Shown: positions 1 through 12,076 of the stretch, piece by piece | How the letters are laid out: every line of letters starts with the position of its first letter | Numbering within the stretch: position 1 is the stretch's first letter | Source of the DNA: Labia minor | Taxonomy: Eukaryota > Arthropoda > Insecta > Dermaptera > Spongiphoridae | Reading direction: 5' to 3' | DNA length: 64,000 bases | Assembly (NCBI GenBank): GCA_963082975.1 | Contig: CAUJBJ010000022.1 | Location: 1-64,000, forward strand | The notes under the pieces: model-generated | What the model saw: the letters and a program-made list of their open reading frames with translations, nothing else | Told to the model about the DNA's origin: nothing | Database searches by the model: none | Translations under genes and position numbers: made by a program

Positions 1-161
1 TACGGATTATTGTGATTTTGTTCAAATATTAAAGGGAAAATCCTACTTTTTTAAATACGAGGGATAAAATTATCTTTTATATTTTATTTTATTAATTTTC
101 TGATTCTAATGAAGAATAAATTCATATTTGATCGATTTCTTAAATATTTTCATTGAATTCT
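1..161 (+). repeat. Representative 161-bp monomer with its landmarks
   Basis: This first unit shows the landmarks used throughout. Positions 6-12 are the most variable segment (ATTATTG here; elsewhere ATTACTG, ATTAGTG, AAAAGTC, AAAATTC or AATAGTC). Positions 24-56 hold an A-rich then T-rich stretch with a T6 run. Positions 63-74 are a GATAA-AA-TTATC dyad. Position 79 is A or T, position 94 is A or C, and positions 103-111 distinguish the CTAATGAAG, CTATTGAAG, CTAATTAAG, ATAATTAAG and GG-TTCTAATG forms. Positions 111-154 are almost invariant and include ATCGAT at 131-136. GAATTC at 155-160 closes the unit. CpG occurs three times (in TACGG, TACGAG and ATCGAT). Confidence 0.95.
63..74. other. 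Short dyad GATAA-AA-TTATC, one per monomer (first copy)
   Basis: Five-base arms GATAA and TTATC flank two A bases. Almost every unit carries it at positions 63-74. It is altered in units reading GACAAAATTATC (arms reduced), in the GGAATAAAATTATC form, and in the GATAAAGATATC form at about 4.63, 42.40 and 46.27 kb, which has four-base arms GATA/TATC. Function is unknown. Short dyads are common in AT-rich DNA, so this may be no more than composition. Confidence 0.6.
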
Positions 162-320
162 TACGGATTACTGTGATTTTGTTCAAATATTAAAGGGAAA
201 ATCTACTTTTTTAAATACGAGGATAAAATTATCTTTTTTAATTTATTTTATTAATTTTCTGATTCTAATGAAGAATAAATTCATATTTGATCGATTTCTT
301 AAATATTTTCATTGAATTTT
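162..320 (+). repeat. 159-bp monomer variant with two single-base deletions
   Basis: This unit lacks one C in the TCCTAC segment (reads ATCTAC) and one G in the GAGGGAT segment (reads GAGGATA). It also carries the TTTTTTAATTTA form of the T-rich stretch and ends in GAATTTTTACGG, which removes the EcoRI site at the unit boundary. The same T-rich form and boundary recur together at about 11.1, 12.3, 14.8, 16.7, 20.1, 21.7, 25.9, 27.5, 42.6 and 46.4 kb, so this is one lineage of units. Confidence 0.85.
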
Positions 321-481
321 TACGGAAAAGTCTGATTTTGTTCAAATATTAAAGGGAAAATCCTACTTTTTTAAATACGACGGACAAAATTATCTTTTAT
401 ATTTTATTTTATTCATTTTCTGATTCTAATTAAGAATAAATTCATATTTGATCGATTTCTTAAATATTTTCATTGAATTCT

Positions 482-965
482 TAAGGATTACTGTGATTTT
501 GTTCAAATATTAAAGGGAAAATCCTAGTTTTTTAAATACGAGGGATAAAATTATCTTTTTTATTTTATTTTATTAATTTTCTGGTTCTAATGAAGAATAA
601 ATTCATATTTGATCGATTTCTTAAATATTTTCATTGAATTCTTACGGAAAATCTGATTTTGTTCAAATATTAAAGGGAAAATTCCTACTTTTTTAAATAC
701 GAGGGATAAAATTATCTTTTATATTTTATTTTATTAATTTTCTGATTCTATTGAAGAATAAATTCATATTTGATCGATTTCTTAAATATTTTCATTGAAT
801 TCTTACGGATTAGTGTGATTTTGTTCAAATATTAAAGGGAAAATCCTACTTTTTTAAATACGAGGGATAAAATTATTTTTTATATTTTATTTTATTAATT
901 TTCTGATTCTATTGAAGAATAAATTCATATTTGATCGATTTCTTAAATATTTTCATTGAATTCTT
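482..965 (+). repeat. First copy of the TAAGG / CCTAG / CTGGTTC / AAAATCTG unit series
   Basis: Three successive units form a recognisable series. The first starts TAAGG, has CCTAG in place of CCTAC, and CTGGTTC in place of CTGATTC. The second starts GGAAAATCTG, one base short, but carries AAAATTCCTAC, one base long, so it stays 161 bp. The third starts GGATTAGTG. The CTGGTTC form occurs 24 times in the window (for example 581, 8,207, 9,334, 13.69, 28.69, 38.89, 50.81 and 56.45 kb). The CTGG unit is followed by the compensated AAAATCTG unit at every copy I compared. The series is an ancestral HOR block that has been copied around the array. Confidence 0.8.
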
Positions 966-1921
966 ACGGATTACTGTGATTTTGTTCAAATATTAAAGGG
1001 AAAATCCTACTTTTTTAAATACGAGGGATAAAATTATCTTTTTTATTTTATTTTATTAATTTTCTGATTCTAATGAAGAATAAATTCATATTTGATCGAT
1101 TTCTTAAATATTTTCATTGAATTCTTACGGATTAGTGTGATTTTGTTCAAATATTAAAGGGAAAATCCTACTTTTTTAAATACGAGGGATAAAATTATCT
1201 TTTATATTTTATTTTATTAATTTTCTGATTCTATTGAAGAATAAATTCATATTTGATCGATTTCTTAAATATTTTCATTGAATTCTTACGGAAAATTCTG
1301 ATTTTGTTTAAATATTAAAGGGAAAATCCTACTTTTTTAAATACGAGGGATAAAATTATCTTTTATATTTTATTTTATTAATTTTCTGATTCTATTGAAG
1401 AATAAATTCATATTTGAACGATTTCTTAAATATTTTCATTGAATTCTTACGGAAAATTCTGATTTTGTTCAAATATTAAAGGGAAAATCCTACTTTTTTA
1501 AATACGAGGGATAAAATTATCTTTTATATTTTATTTTATTAATTTTCTGATTCTATTGAAGAATAAATTCATATTTGATCGATTTCTTAAATATTTTCAT
1601 TGAATTCTTACGGATTATTGTGATTTTGTTCAAATATTAAAGGGAAAATCCTACTTTTTTAAATACGAGGGATAAAATTATCTTTTATATTTTATTTTAT
1701 TAATTTTCTGATTCTATTGAAGAATAAATTCATATTTGATCGATTTCTTAAATATTTTCATTGAATTCTTACGGAAAATTCTGATTTTGTTCAAATATTA
1801 AAGGGAAAATCCTACTTTTTTAAATACGAGGGATAAAATTATCTTTTATATTTTATTTTATTAATTTTCTGATTCTATTGAAGAATAAATTCATATTTGA
1901 TCGATTTCTTAAATATTTTCA

Positions 1922-1978
1922 TTTTCTGATTCTAATGAAGAATAAATTCATATTTGATCGATTTCTTAAATATTTTCA
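1922..1978 (+). repeat. 57-bp internal duplication, copy 1 (218-bp monomer)
   Basis: The segment from TTTTCTGATTC to TATTTTCA is repeated directly, making a 218-bp unit. The first copy carries CTATTGAAG and the second CTAATGAAG. This is the only example left of 10 kb. The next unit begins TACGAAAAAGTCTG and is not the usual GATC-type follower, so this copy sits in a different context from the main group. Confidence 0.95.
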
Positions 1979-3759
1979 TTGAATTCTTACGAAAAAGTCT
2001 GATTTTGTTCAAATATTAAAGGGAAAATCCTACTTTTTTAAATACGAGGGATAAAATTATCTTTTATATTTTATTTTATTAATTTTCTGATTCTATTGAA
2101 GAATAAATTCATATTTGATCGATTTCTTAAATATTTTCATTGAATTCTTACGGATTAGTGTGATTTTGTTCAAATATTATTGGGAAAATCCTACTTTTTT
2201 AAATACGAGGGATAAAATTATCTTTTATATTTTATTTTATTCATTTTCTGATTCTAATGAAGAATAAATTCATATTTGATCGATTTCTTAAATATTTTCA
2301 TTGAATTCTTACGGAAAAGTCTGATTTTGTTCAAATATTAAAGGGAAAAATCCTACTTTTTTAAATACGAGGGATAAAATTATCTTTTATATTTTATTTT
2401 ATTAATTTTCTGATTCTATTGAAGAATAAATTCATATTTGATCGATTTCTTAAATATTTTCATTGAATTCTTACGGAAAAGTCTGATTTTGTTCAAATAT
2501 TAAAGGGAAAATCCTACTTTTTTAAATACGAGGGATAAAATTATCTTTTTTATTTTATTTTATTAATTTTCTGATTCTATTGAAGAATAAATTCATATTT
2601 GATCGATTTCTTAAATATTTTCATTTAATTCTTACGGATTAGTGTGATTTTGTTCAAATATTAAAGGGAAAATCCTACTTTTTTAAATACGAGGGATAAA
2701 ATTATCTTTTTTATTTTATTTTATTAATTTTCTGATTCTAATGAAGAATAAATTCATATTTGATCGATTTCTTAAATATTTTCATTGAATTCTTACGGAA
2801 AAGTCTGATTTTGTTCAAATATTAAAGGGAAAATCCTACTTTTTTAAATACGAGGGATAAAATTATCTTTTATATTTTATTTTATTAATTTTCTGATTCT
2901 ATTGAAGAATAAATTCATATTTGAACGATTTCTTAAATATTTTCATTGAATTCTTACGGAAAATTCTGATTTTGTTCAAATATTAAAGGGAAAATCCTAC
3001 TTTTTTAAATACGAGGGATAAAATTATCTTTTATATTTTATTTTATTAATTTTCTGATTCTATTGAAGAATAAATTCATATTTGATCGATTTCTTAAATA
3101 TTTTCATTGAATTCTTACGGAAAATTCTGATTTTGTTCAAATATTAAAGGGAAAATCCTACTTTTTTAAATACGAGGGATAAAATTATCTTTTATATTTT
3201 ATTTTATTAATTTTCTGATTCTATTGAAGAATAAATTCATATTTGATCGATTTCTTAAATATTTTCATTGAATTCTTACGGATTATTGTGATTTTGTTCA
3301 AATATTAAAGGGAAAATCCTACTTTTTTAAATACGAGGGATAAAATTATCTTTTATATTTTATTTTATTAATTTTCTGATTCTAATGAAGAATAAATTCA
3401 TATTTGATCGATTTCTTAAATATTTTCATTGAATTCTTACGGATTACTGTGATTTTATTCAAATATTAAAGGGAAAATCCTACTTTTTTAAATACGAGGG
3501 ATAAAATTATCTTTTTTATTTTATTTTATTAATTTTCTGATTCTAATGAAGAATAAATTCATATTTGATCGATTTCTTAAATATTTTCATTGAATTCTTA
3601 CGGATTACTGTGATTTTATTCAAATATTAAAGGGAAAATCCTACTTTTTTAAATACGAGGGATAAAATTATCTTTTTTATTTTATTTTATTAATTTTCTG
3701 ATTCTAATGAAGAATAAATTCATATTTGATCGATTTCTTAAATATTTTCATTGAATTCT

Positions 3760-4725
3760 TACGGAAAAGTCTGATTTTGTTCAAATATTAAAGGGAAAAT
3801 CCTACTTTTTTAAATACGAGGGACAAAATTATCTTTTATATTTTATTTTATTCATTTTCTGATTCTAATGAAGAATAAATTCATATTTGATCGATTTCTT
3901 AAATATTTTCATTGAATTCTTACAGAAAAGTGTGATTTTGATCAAATATTAAAGGGAAAATCCTACTTTTTTAAATACGAGGAATAAAATTATCTTTTTT
4001 ATTTTATTTTATAAATTTTCTGATTCTAATGAAGAATAAATTCATATTTGATCGATTTCTTAAATATTTTCATTGAATTCTTACGGATTAGTGTGATTTT
4101 GTTCAAATATTAAAGGGAAAATCCTACTTTTTTAAATACGAGGGATAAAATTATCTTTTATATTTTATTTTATTAATTTTCTGATTCTATTGAAGAATAA
4201 ATTCATATTTGATCGATTTCTTAAATATTTTCATTGAATTCTTACGGAAAATTCTGATTTTGTTTAAATATTAAAGGGAAAATCCTACTTTTTTAAATAC
4301 GAGGGATAAAATTATCTTTTATATTTTATTTTATTAATTTTCTGATTCTATTGAAGAATAAATTCATATTTGAACGATTTCTTAAATATTTTCATTGAAT
4401 TCTTACGGAAAATTCTGATTTTGTTCAAATATTAAAGGGAAAATCCTACTTTTTTAAATACGAGGGATAAAATTATCTTTTATATTTTATTTTATTAATT
4501 TTCTGATTCTATTGAAGAATAAATTCATATTTGATCGATTTCTTAAATATTTTCATTGAATTCTTACGGATTATTGTGATTTTGTTCAAATATTAAAGGG
4601 AAAATCCTACTTTTTTAAATACGAGGGATAAAGATATCTTTTATATTTTATTTTATTAATTTTCTGATTCTAATGAAGAATAAATTCATATTTGATCGAT
4701 TTCTTAAATATTTTCATTGAATTCT
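3760..4725 (+). repeat. TTACAGA cassette, with GATAAAGATATC unit at its end
   Basis: A unit with GAGGGAC and TTCATTTTC is followed by one starting TACAGAAAAGTG with TTTTGATC, GAGGAAT and TTATAAATTTTC. Then come ATTAGTG, AAAATTC with TGTTTAAAT and TTGAACG, AAAATTC, and ATTATTG with the GATAAAGATATC form (4,565-4,725). The TACAGA boundary, GAGGAAT unit and GATATC unit reappear in the same order at 41.69-42.50 and 45.56-46.36 kb. Those two copies share AATAATAAATTC, which this one lacks, so they are closer to each other. Confidence 0.85.
3937..3946. other. TTTGATCAAA palindrome in GATC-type monomers (first copy)
   Basis: A G-TT-C to G-AT-C change in the usual TTTTGTTCAAAT creates a perfect 10-bp palindrome with a central TGATCA. 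I count 23 such units: 3.9, 10.6, 13.1, 14.3, 16.1, 17.6, 18.7, 19.4, 21.2, 24.8, 25.5, 27.0, 30.4, 34.6, 41.5, 41.9, 45.7, 46.7, 47.8, 49.8, 51.9, 55.4 and 59.6 kb. Most of them also carry GAGGAAT, TTATAAATTTTC and often AAAGCG in place of AAAGGG, so they are one lineage. No function is implied. Confidence 0.8.
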
Positions 4726-4749
4726 TACGGAAAAGTCTGATTTTGTTCA

Positions 4750-6270
4750 AATATTAAAGGGAAAAACCTACTTTTTTAAATACGAGGGATAAAATTATCT
4801 TTTATATTTTATTTTATTAATTTTCTGATTCTATTGAAGAATAAATTCATATTTGATCGATTTCTTAAATATTTTCATTGAATTCTTACGGATTACTGTG
4901 ATTTTGTTCAAATATTAAAGGGAAAATCCTACTTTTTTAAATACGAGGGATAAAATTATCTTTTTTATTTTATTTTATTAATTTTCTGATTCTAATGAAG
5001 AATAAATTCATATTTGATCGATTTCTTAAATATTTTCATTGAATTCTTACGGAAAAGTCTGATTTTGTTCAAATATTAAAGGGAAAATCCTACTTTTTTA
5101 AATACGACGGACAAAATTATCTTTTATATTTTATTTTATTCATTTTCTGATTCTAATTAAGAATAAATTCATATTTGATCGATTTCTTAAATATTTTCAT
5201 TGAATTCTTACGGATTACTGTGATTTTGTTCAAATATTAAAGGGAAAATCCTAGTTTTTTAAATACGAGGGATAAAATTATCTTTTTTATTTTATTTTAT
5301 TAATTTTCTGATTCTATTGAAGAATAAATTCATATTTGATCGATTTCTTAAATATTTTCATTGAATTCTTACGGAAAATTCTGATTTTGTTCAAATATTA
5401 AAGGGAAAATCCTACTTTTTTAAATACGAGGGATAAAATTATCTTTTATATTTTATTTTATTCATTTTCTGATTCTAATGAAGAATAAATTCATATTTGA
5501 TCGATTTCTTAAATATTTTCATTGAATTCTTACGGAAAAGTCTGATTTTGTTCAAATATTAAAGGGAAAAATCCTACTTTTTTAAATACGAGGGATAAAA
5601 TTATCTTTTATATTTTATTTTATTAATTTTCTGATTCTATTGAAGAATAAATTCATATTTGATCGATTTCTTAAATATTTTCATTGAATTCTTACGGATT
5701 ACTGTGATTTTGTTCAAATATTAAAGGGAAAATCCTACTTTTTTAAATACGAGGGATAAAATTATCTTTTTTATTTTATTTTATTAATTTTCTGATTCTA
5801 ATGAAGAATAAATTCATATTTGATCGATTTCTTAAATATTTTCATTGAATTCTTACGGAAAAGTCTGATTTTGTTCAAATATTAAAGGGAAAATCCTACT
5901 TTTTTAAATACGACGGACAAAATTATCTTTTATATTTTATTTTATTCATTTTCTGATTCTAATTAAGAATAAATTCATATTTGATCGATTTCTTAAATAT
6001 TTTCATTGAATTCTTACGGATTACTGTGATTTTGTTCAAATATTAAAGGGAAAATCCTAGTTTTTTAAATACGAGGGATAAAATTATCTTTTTTATTTTA
6101 TTTTATTAATTTTCTGATTCTATTGAAGAATAAATTCATATTTGATCGATTTCTTAAATATTTTCATTGAATTCTTACGGAAAATTCTGATTTTGTTCAA
6201 ATATTAAAGGGAAAATCCTACTTTTTTAAATACGAGGGATAAAATTATCTTTTATATTTTATTTTATTAA
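4750..6270 (+). repeat. Five-unit tandem duplication (806 bp)
   Basis: The order AAAAGTC (CTATTGAAG), ATTACTG (CTAATGAAG), AAAAGTC with CGACGGAC and CTAATTAAG, ATTACTG with CCTAG but CTGATTCTATT, AAAATTC appears twice. CGACGG markers at 5,105 and 5,911 are 806 bp apart, that is 5 x 161 + 1. The extra base is the fifth A in GGGAAAAATCC near 5,565. The CCTAG units here lack CTGG, so they are chimeras of two lineages, like the one at 22.8 kb. Confidence 0.85.
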
Positions 6271-7946
6271 TTTTCTGATTCTATTGAAGAATAAATTCAT
6301 ATTTGATCGATTTCTTAAATATTTTCATTGAATTCTTACGGAAAATTCTGATTTTGTTCAAATATTAAAGGGAAAATCCTACTTTTTTAAATACGAGGGA
6401 TAAAATTATCTTTTATATTTTATTTTATTAATTTTCTGATTCTATTGAAGAATAAATTCATATTTGATCGATTTCTTAAATATTTTCATTGAATTCTTAC
6501 GGATTATTGTGATTTTGTTCAAATATTAAAGGGAAAATCCTACTTTTTTAAATACGTGAGATAAAATTATCTTTTATATTTTATTTTATTAATTTTCTGA
6601 TTCTAATGAAGAATAAATTCATATTTGATCGATTTCTTAAATATTTTCATTGAATTCTTACGGAAAAGTCTGATTTTGTTCAAATATTAAAGGGAAAATC
6701 CTACTTTTTTAAATACGAGGGATAAAATTATCTTTTTTATTTTATTTTATTAATTTTCTGATTCTATTGAAGAATAAATTCATATTTGATCGATTTCTTA
6801 AATATTTTCATTTAATTCTTACGGATTAGTGTGATTTTGTTCAAATATTAAAGGGAAAATCCTACTTTTTTAAATACGAGGGATAAAATTATCTTTTTTA
6901 TTTTATTTTATTAATTTTCTGATTCTAATGAAGAATAAATTCATATTTGATCGATTTCTTAAATATTTTCATTGAATTCTTACGGAAAAGTCTGATTTTG
7001 TTCAAATATTAAAGGGAAAATCCTACTTTTTTAAATACGAGGGATAAAATTATCTTTTATATTTTATTTTATTAATTTTCTGATTCTATTGAAGAATAAA
7101 TTCATATTTGAACGATTTCTTAAATATTTTCATTGAATTCTTACGGAAAATTCTGATTTTGTTCAAATATTAAAGGGAAAATCCTACTTTTTTAAATACG
7201 AGGGATAAAATTATCTTTTATATTTTATTTTATTAATTTTCTGATTCTATTGAAGAATAAATTCATATTTGATCGATTTCTTAAATATTTTCATTGAATT
7301 CTTACGGAAAATTCTGATTTTGTTCAAATATTAAAGGGAAAATCCTACTTTTTTAAATACGAGGGATAAAATTATCTTTTATATTTTATTTTATTAATTT
7401 TCTGATTCTATTGAAGAATAAATTCATATTTGATCGATTTCTTAAATATTTTCATTGAATTCTTACGGATTATTGTGATTTTGTTCAAATATTAAAGGGA
7501 AAATCCTACTTTTTTAAATACGAGGGATAAAATTATCTTTTATATTTTATTTTATTAATTTTCTGATTCTAATGAAGAATAAATTCATATTTGATCGATT
7601 TCTTAAATATTTTCATTGAATTCTTACGGATTACTGTGATTTTATTCAAATATTAAAGGGAAAATCCTACTTTTTTAAATACGAGGGATAAAATTATCTT
7701 TTTTATTTTATTTTATTAATTTTCTGATTCTAATGAAGAATAAATTCATATTTGATCGATTTCTTAAATATTTTCATTGAATTCTTACGGATTACTGTGA
7801 TTTTATTCAAATATTAAAGGGAAAATCCTACTTTTTTAAATACGAGGGATAAAATTATCTTTTTTATTTTATTTTATTAATTTTCTGATTCTAATGAAGA
7901 ATAAATTCATATTTGATCGATTTCTTAAATATTTTCATTGAATTCT

Positions 7947-10046
7947 TACGGAAAAGTCTGATTTTGTTCAAATATTAAAGGGAAAATCCTACTTTTTTAA
8001 ATACGACGGACAAAATTATCTTTTATATTTTATTTTATTCATTTTCTGATTCTAATTAAGAATAAATTCATATTTGATCGATTTCTTAAATATTTTCATT
8101 GAATTCTTACGGATTACTGTGATTTTGTTCAAATATTAAAGGGAAAATCCTAGTTTTTTAAATACGAGGGATAAAATTATCTTTTTTATTTTATTTTATT
8201 AATTTTCTGGTTCTAATGAAGAATAAATTCATATTTGATCGATTTCTTAAATATTTTCATTGAATTCTTACGGAAAATCTGATTTTGTTCAAATATTAAA
8301 GGGAAAATTCCTACTTTTTTAAATACGAGGGATAAAATTATCTTTTATATTTTATTTTATTAATTTTCTGATTCTATTGAAGAATAAATTCATATTTGAT
8401 CGATTTCTTAAATATTTTCATTGAATTCTTACGGATTAGTGTGATTTTGTTCAAATATTAAAGGGAAAATCCTACTTTTTTAAATACGAGGGATAAAATT
8501 ATCTTTTATATTTTATTTTATTAATTTTCTGATTCTATTCAAGAATAAATTCATATTTGATCGATTTCTTAAATATTTTCATTGAATTCTTACGGAAAAG
8601 TCTGATTTTGTTCAAATATTAAAGGGAAAATCCTACTTTTTTAAATACGAGGGATAAAATTATCTTTTTTATTTTATTTTATTAATTTTCTGATTATAAG
8701 TAAGAATAAATTCATATTTGATCGATTTCTTAAATATTTTCATTGAATTCTTACGGAAAAGTCTGATTTTGTTCAAATATTAAAGGGAAAATCCTACTTT
8801 TTTAAATACGAGGGATAAAATTATCTTTTATATTTTATTTTATTAATTTTCTGATTCTATTGAAGAATAAATTCATATTTGATCGATTTCTTAAATATTT
8901 TCATTGAATTCTTACGGATTACTGTGATTTTGTTCAAATATTAAAGGGAAAATCCTACTTTTTTAAATACGAGGGATAAAATTATCTTTTTTATTTTATT
9001 TTATTAATTTTCTGATTCTAATGAAGAATAAATTCATATTTGATCGATTTCTTAAATATTTTCATTGAATTCTTACGGAAAAGTCTGATTTTGTTCAAAT
9101 ATTAAAGGGAAAATCCTACTTTTTTAAATACGACGGACAAAATTATCTTTTATATTTTATTTTATTCATTTTCTGATTCTAATTAAGAATAAATTCATAT
9201 TTGATCGATTTCTTAAATATTTTCATTGAATTCTTACGGATTACTGTGATTTTGTTCAAATATTAAAGGGAAAATCCTAGTTTTTTAAATACGAGGGATA
9301 AAATTATCTTTTTTATTTTATTTTATTAATTTTCTGGTTCTAATGAAGAATAAATTCATATTTGATCGATTTCTTAAATATTTTCATTGAATTCTTACGG
9401 AAAATCTGATTTTGTTCAAATATTAAAGGGAAAATTCCTACTTTTTTAAATACGAGGGATAAAATTATCTTTTATATTTTATTTTATTAATTTTCTGATT
9501 CTATTGAAGAATAAATTCATATTTGATCGATTTCTTAAATATTTTCATTGAATTCTTACGGATTAGTGTGATTTTGTTCAAATATTAAAGGGAAAATCCT
9601 ACTTTTTTAAATACGAGGGATAAAATTATCTTTTATATTTTATTTTATTAATTTTCTGATTCTATTGAAGAATAAATTCATATTTGATCGATTTCTTAAA
9701 TATTTTCATTGAATTCTTACGGAAAAGTCTGATTTTGTTCAAATATTAAAGGGAAAATCCTACTTTTTTAAATACGAGGGATAAAATTATCTTTTTTATT
9801 TTATTTTATTAATTTTCTGATTATAATTAAGAATAAATTCATATTTGATCGATTTCTTAAATATTTTCATTGAATTCTTACGGAAAAGTCTGATTTTGTT
9901 CAAATATTAAAGGGAAAATCCTACTTTTTTAAATACGAGGGATAAAATTATCTTTTATATTTTATTTTATTAATTTTCTGATTCTATTGAAGAATAAATT
10001 CATATTTGATCGATTTCTTAAATATTTTCATTGAATTCTTACGGAA
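7947..10046 (+). repeat. Seven-unit HOR, 1,127 bp, about 1.9 copies
   Basis: Units starting at 7,947 and 9,074 open parallel series: CGACGGAC / TTCATTTTC / CTAATTAAG; CCTAG with CTGG; AAAATCTG with AATTCC; ATTAGTG; AAAAGTC with TTATAA; AAAAGTC with CTATTGAAG; then ATTACTG in the first copy only. CTGG at 8,207 and 9,334 gives exactly 7 x 161. Small private changes separate the copies (ATTCAAGAA near 8,537 and TTATAAGTAAG near 8,696 in the first). The second copy runs on into a TTATAATGAAG unit and the first 57-bp duplication of the main zone. Confidence 0.88.
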
Positions 10047-10513
10047 AAGTCTGATTTTGTTCAAATATTAAAGGGAAAATCCTACTTTTTTAAATACGAG
10101 GGATAAAATTATCTTTTTTATTTTATTTTATTAATTTTCTGATTATAATGAAGAATAAATTCATATTTGATCGATTTCTTAAATATTTTCATTGAATTCT
10201 TACGGAATAGTCTGATTTTGTTCAAATATTAAAGGGAAAATCCTACTTTTTTAAATACGAGTGATAAAATTATCTTTTATATTTTATTTTATTAATTTTC
10301 TGATTCTATTGAAGAATAAATTCATATTTCATCGATTTCTTAAATATTTTCATTGAATTCTTACGGAAAATTCTGATTTTGTTCAAATATTAAAGGGAAA
10401 ATCCTACTTTTTTAAATACGAGGGATAAAATTATCTTTTATATTTTATTTTATTAATTTTCTGATTCTATTGAAGAATAAATTCATATTTGATCGATTTC
10501 TTAAATATTTTCA

Positions 10514-10570
10514 TTTTCTGATTCTAATGAAGAATAAATTCATATTTGATCGATTTCTTAAATATTTTCA
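10514..10570 (+). repeat. 57-bp internal duplication, copy 2
   Basis: It opens the main zone of 218-bp units. The following unit is of the GAAAAGTGTG / TTTTGATC / AAAGCG type, the usual partner. Two upstream units carry the rare pair CGAGTGAT and TTTCATCG (near 10,260 and 10,330), which recurs only at 24.46 and 24.53 kb before copy 11. That indicates a shared origin of the 9-10.7 kb and 23.6-24.9 kb segments. Confidence 0.95.
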
Positions 10571-12019
10571 TTGAATTCTTACGGAAAAGTGTGATTTTGA
10601 TCAAATATTAAAGCGAAAATCCTACTTTTTTAAATACGAGGAATAAAATTATCTTTTTTATTTTATTTTATAAATTTTCTGATTCTAATGAAGAATAAAT
10701 TCATATTTGATCGATTTCTTAAATATTTTCATTGAATTCTGACGGAAAAGTCTGATTTTGTTCAAATATTAAAGGGAAAATCCTACTTTTTTAAATACGA
10801 GGGATAAAATTATCTTTTTTATTTTATTTTATTAATTTTCTGATTCTAATGAAGAATAAATTCATATTTGATCGATTTCTTAAATATTTTCATTGAATTC
10901 TTACGGAAAAGTCTGATTTTGTTCAAATATTAAAGGGAAAAACCTACTTTTTTAAATACGAGGGATAAAATTATCTTTTATATTTTATTTTATTAATTTT
11001 CTGATTCTATTGAAGAATAAATTCATATTTGATCGATTTCTTAAATATTTTCATTGAATTCTTACGGATTACTGTGATTTTGTTCAAATATTAAAGGGAA
11101 AATCCTACTTTTTTAAATACGAGGGATAAAATTATCTTTTTTAATTTATTTTATTAATTTTCTGATTCTAATGAAGAATAAATTCATATTTGATCGATTT
11201 CTTAAATATTTTCATTGAATTTTTACGGAAAAGTCTGATTTTGTTCAAATATTAAAGGGAAAATCCTACTTTTTTAAATACGAGGGATAAAATTATCTTT
11301 TTTATTTTATTTTATTAATTTTCTGATTATAATTAAGAATAAATTCATATTTGATCGATTTCTTAAATATTTTCATTGAATTCTTACGGAAAAGTCTGAT
11401 TTTGTTCAAATATTAAAGGGAAAATCCTACTTTTTTAAATACGAGGGATAAAATTATCTTTTATATTTTATTTTATTAATTTTCTGATTCTATTGAAGAA
11501 TAAATTCATATTTGATCGATTTCTTAAATATTTTCATTGAATTCTTACGGAAAAGTCTGATTTTGTTCAAATATTAAAGGGAAAATCCTACTTTTTTAAA
11601 TACGAGGGATAAAATTATCTTTTTTATTTTATTTTATTAATTTTCTGATTATAATGAAGAATAAATTCATATTTGATCGATTTCTTAAATATTTTCATTG
11701 AATTCTTACGGAATAGTCTGATTTTGTTCAAATATTAAAGGGAAAATCCTACTTTTTTAAATACGAGGGATAAAATTATCTTTTATATTTTATTTTATTA
11801 ATTTTCTGATTCTATTGAAGAATAAATTCATATTTGATCGATTTCTTAAATATTTTCATTGAATTCTTACGGAAAATTCTGATTTTGTTCAAATATTAAA
11901 GGGAAAATCCTACTTTTTTAAATACGAGGGATAAAATTATCTTTTATATTTTATTTTATTAATTTTCTGATTCTATTGAAGAATAAATTCATATTTGATC
12001 GATTTCTTAAATATTTTCA

Positions 12020-12076
12020 TTTTCTGATTCTAATGAAGAATAAATTCATATTTGATCGATTTCTTAAATATTTTCA
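12020..12076 (+). repeat. 57-bp internal duplication, copy 3
   Basis: It lies 1,506 bp (9 x 161 + 57) after copy 2 and the units before it match those before copy 2. The next unit is AAAAGTC with AAAACCTAC and not GATC-type, so the GATC unit and one neighbour seem to have been lost here by exchange. Confidence 0.95.

Larger units (their letters stand above)
2472..8004 (+). repeat. Eight-unit cassette repeated at 4,187-bp offset
   Basis: Units from 2,472 to about 3,830 recur from 6,659 to about 8,004 in the same order: AAAAGTC with CATTTAATTC end; ATTAGTG; AAAAGTC with TTGAACGATT; two AAAATTC units; ATTATTG; two ATTACTG units with TTTTATTC; then a TTCATTTTC unit. The TTGAACG marker is at 2,923 and 7,110, a difference of 4,187 = 26 x 161 + 1. 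The copies part company at the last unit (GAGGGAC against GACGGAC). Related versions lie at about 42.66-43.79 kb and 44.43-45.56 kb, 35 kb or more away, showing the same block was spread widely. Confidence 0.85.

Noticed and set aside
3937..3946. TTTGATCAAA palindrome as an operator
   Set aside because: It arises from a single variant lineage within a satellite and has no gene nearby to regulate.
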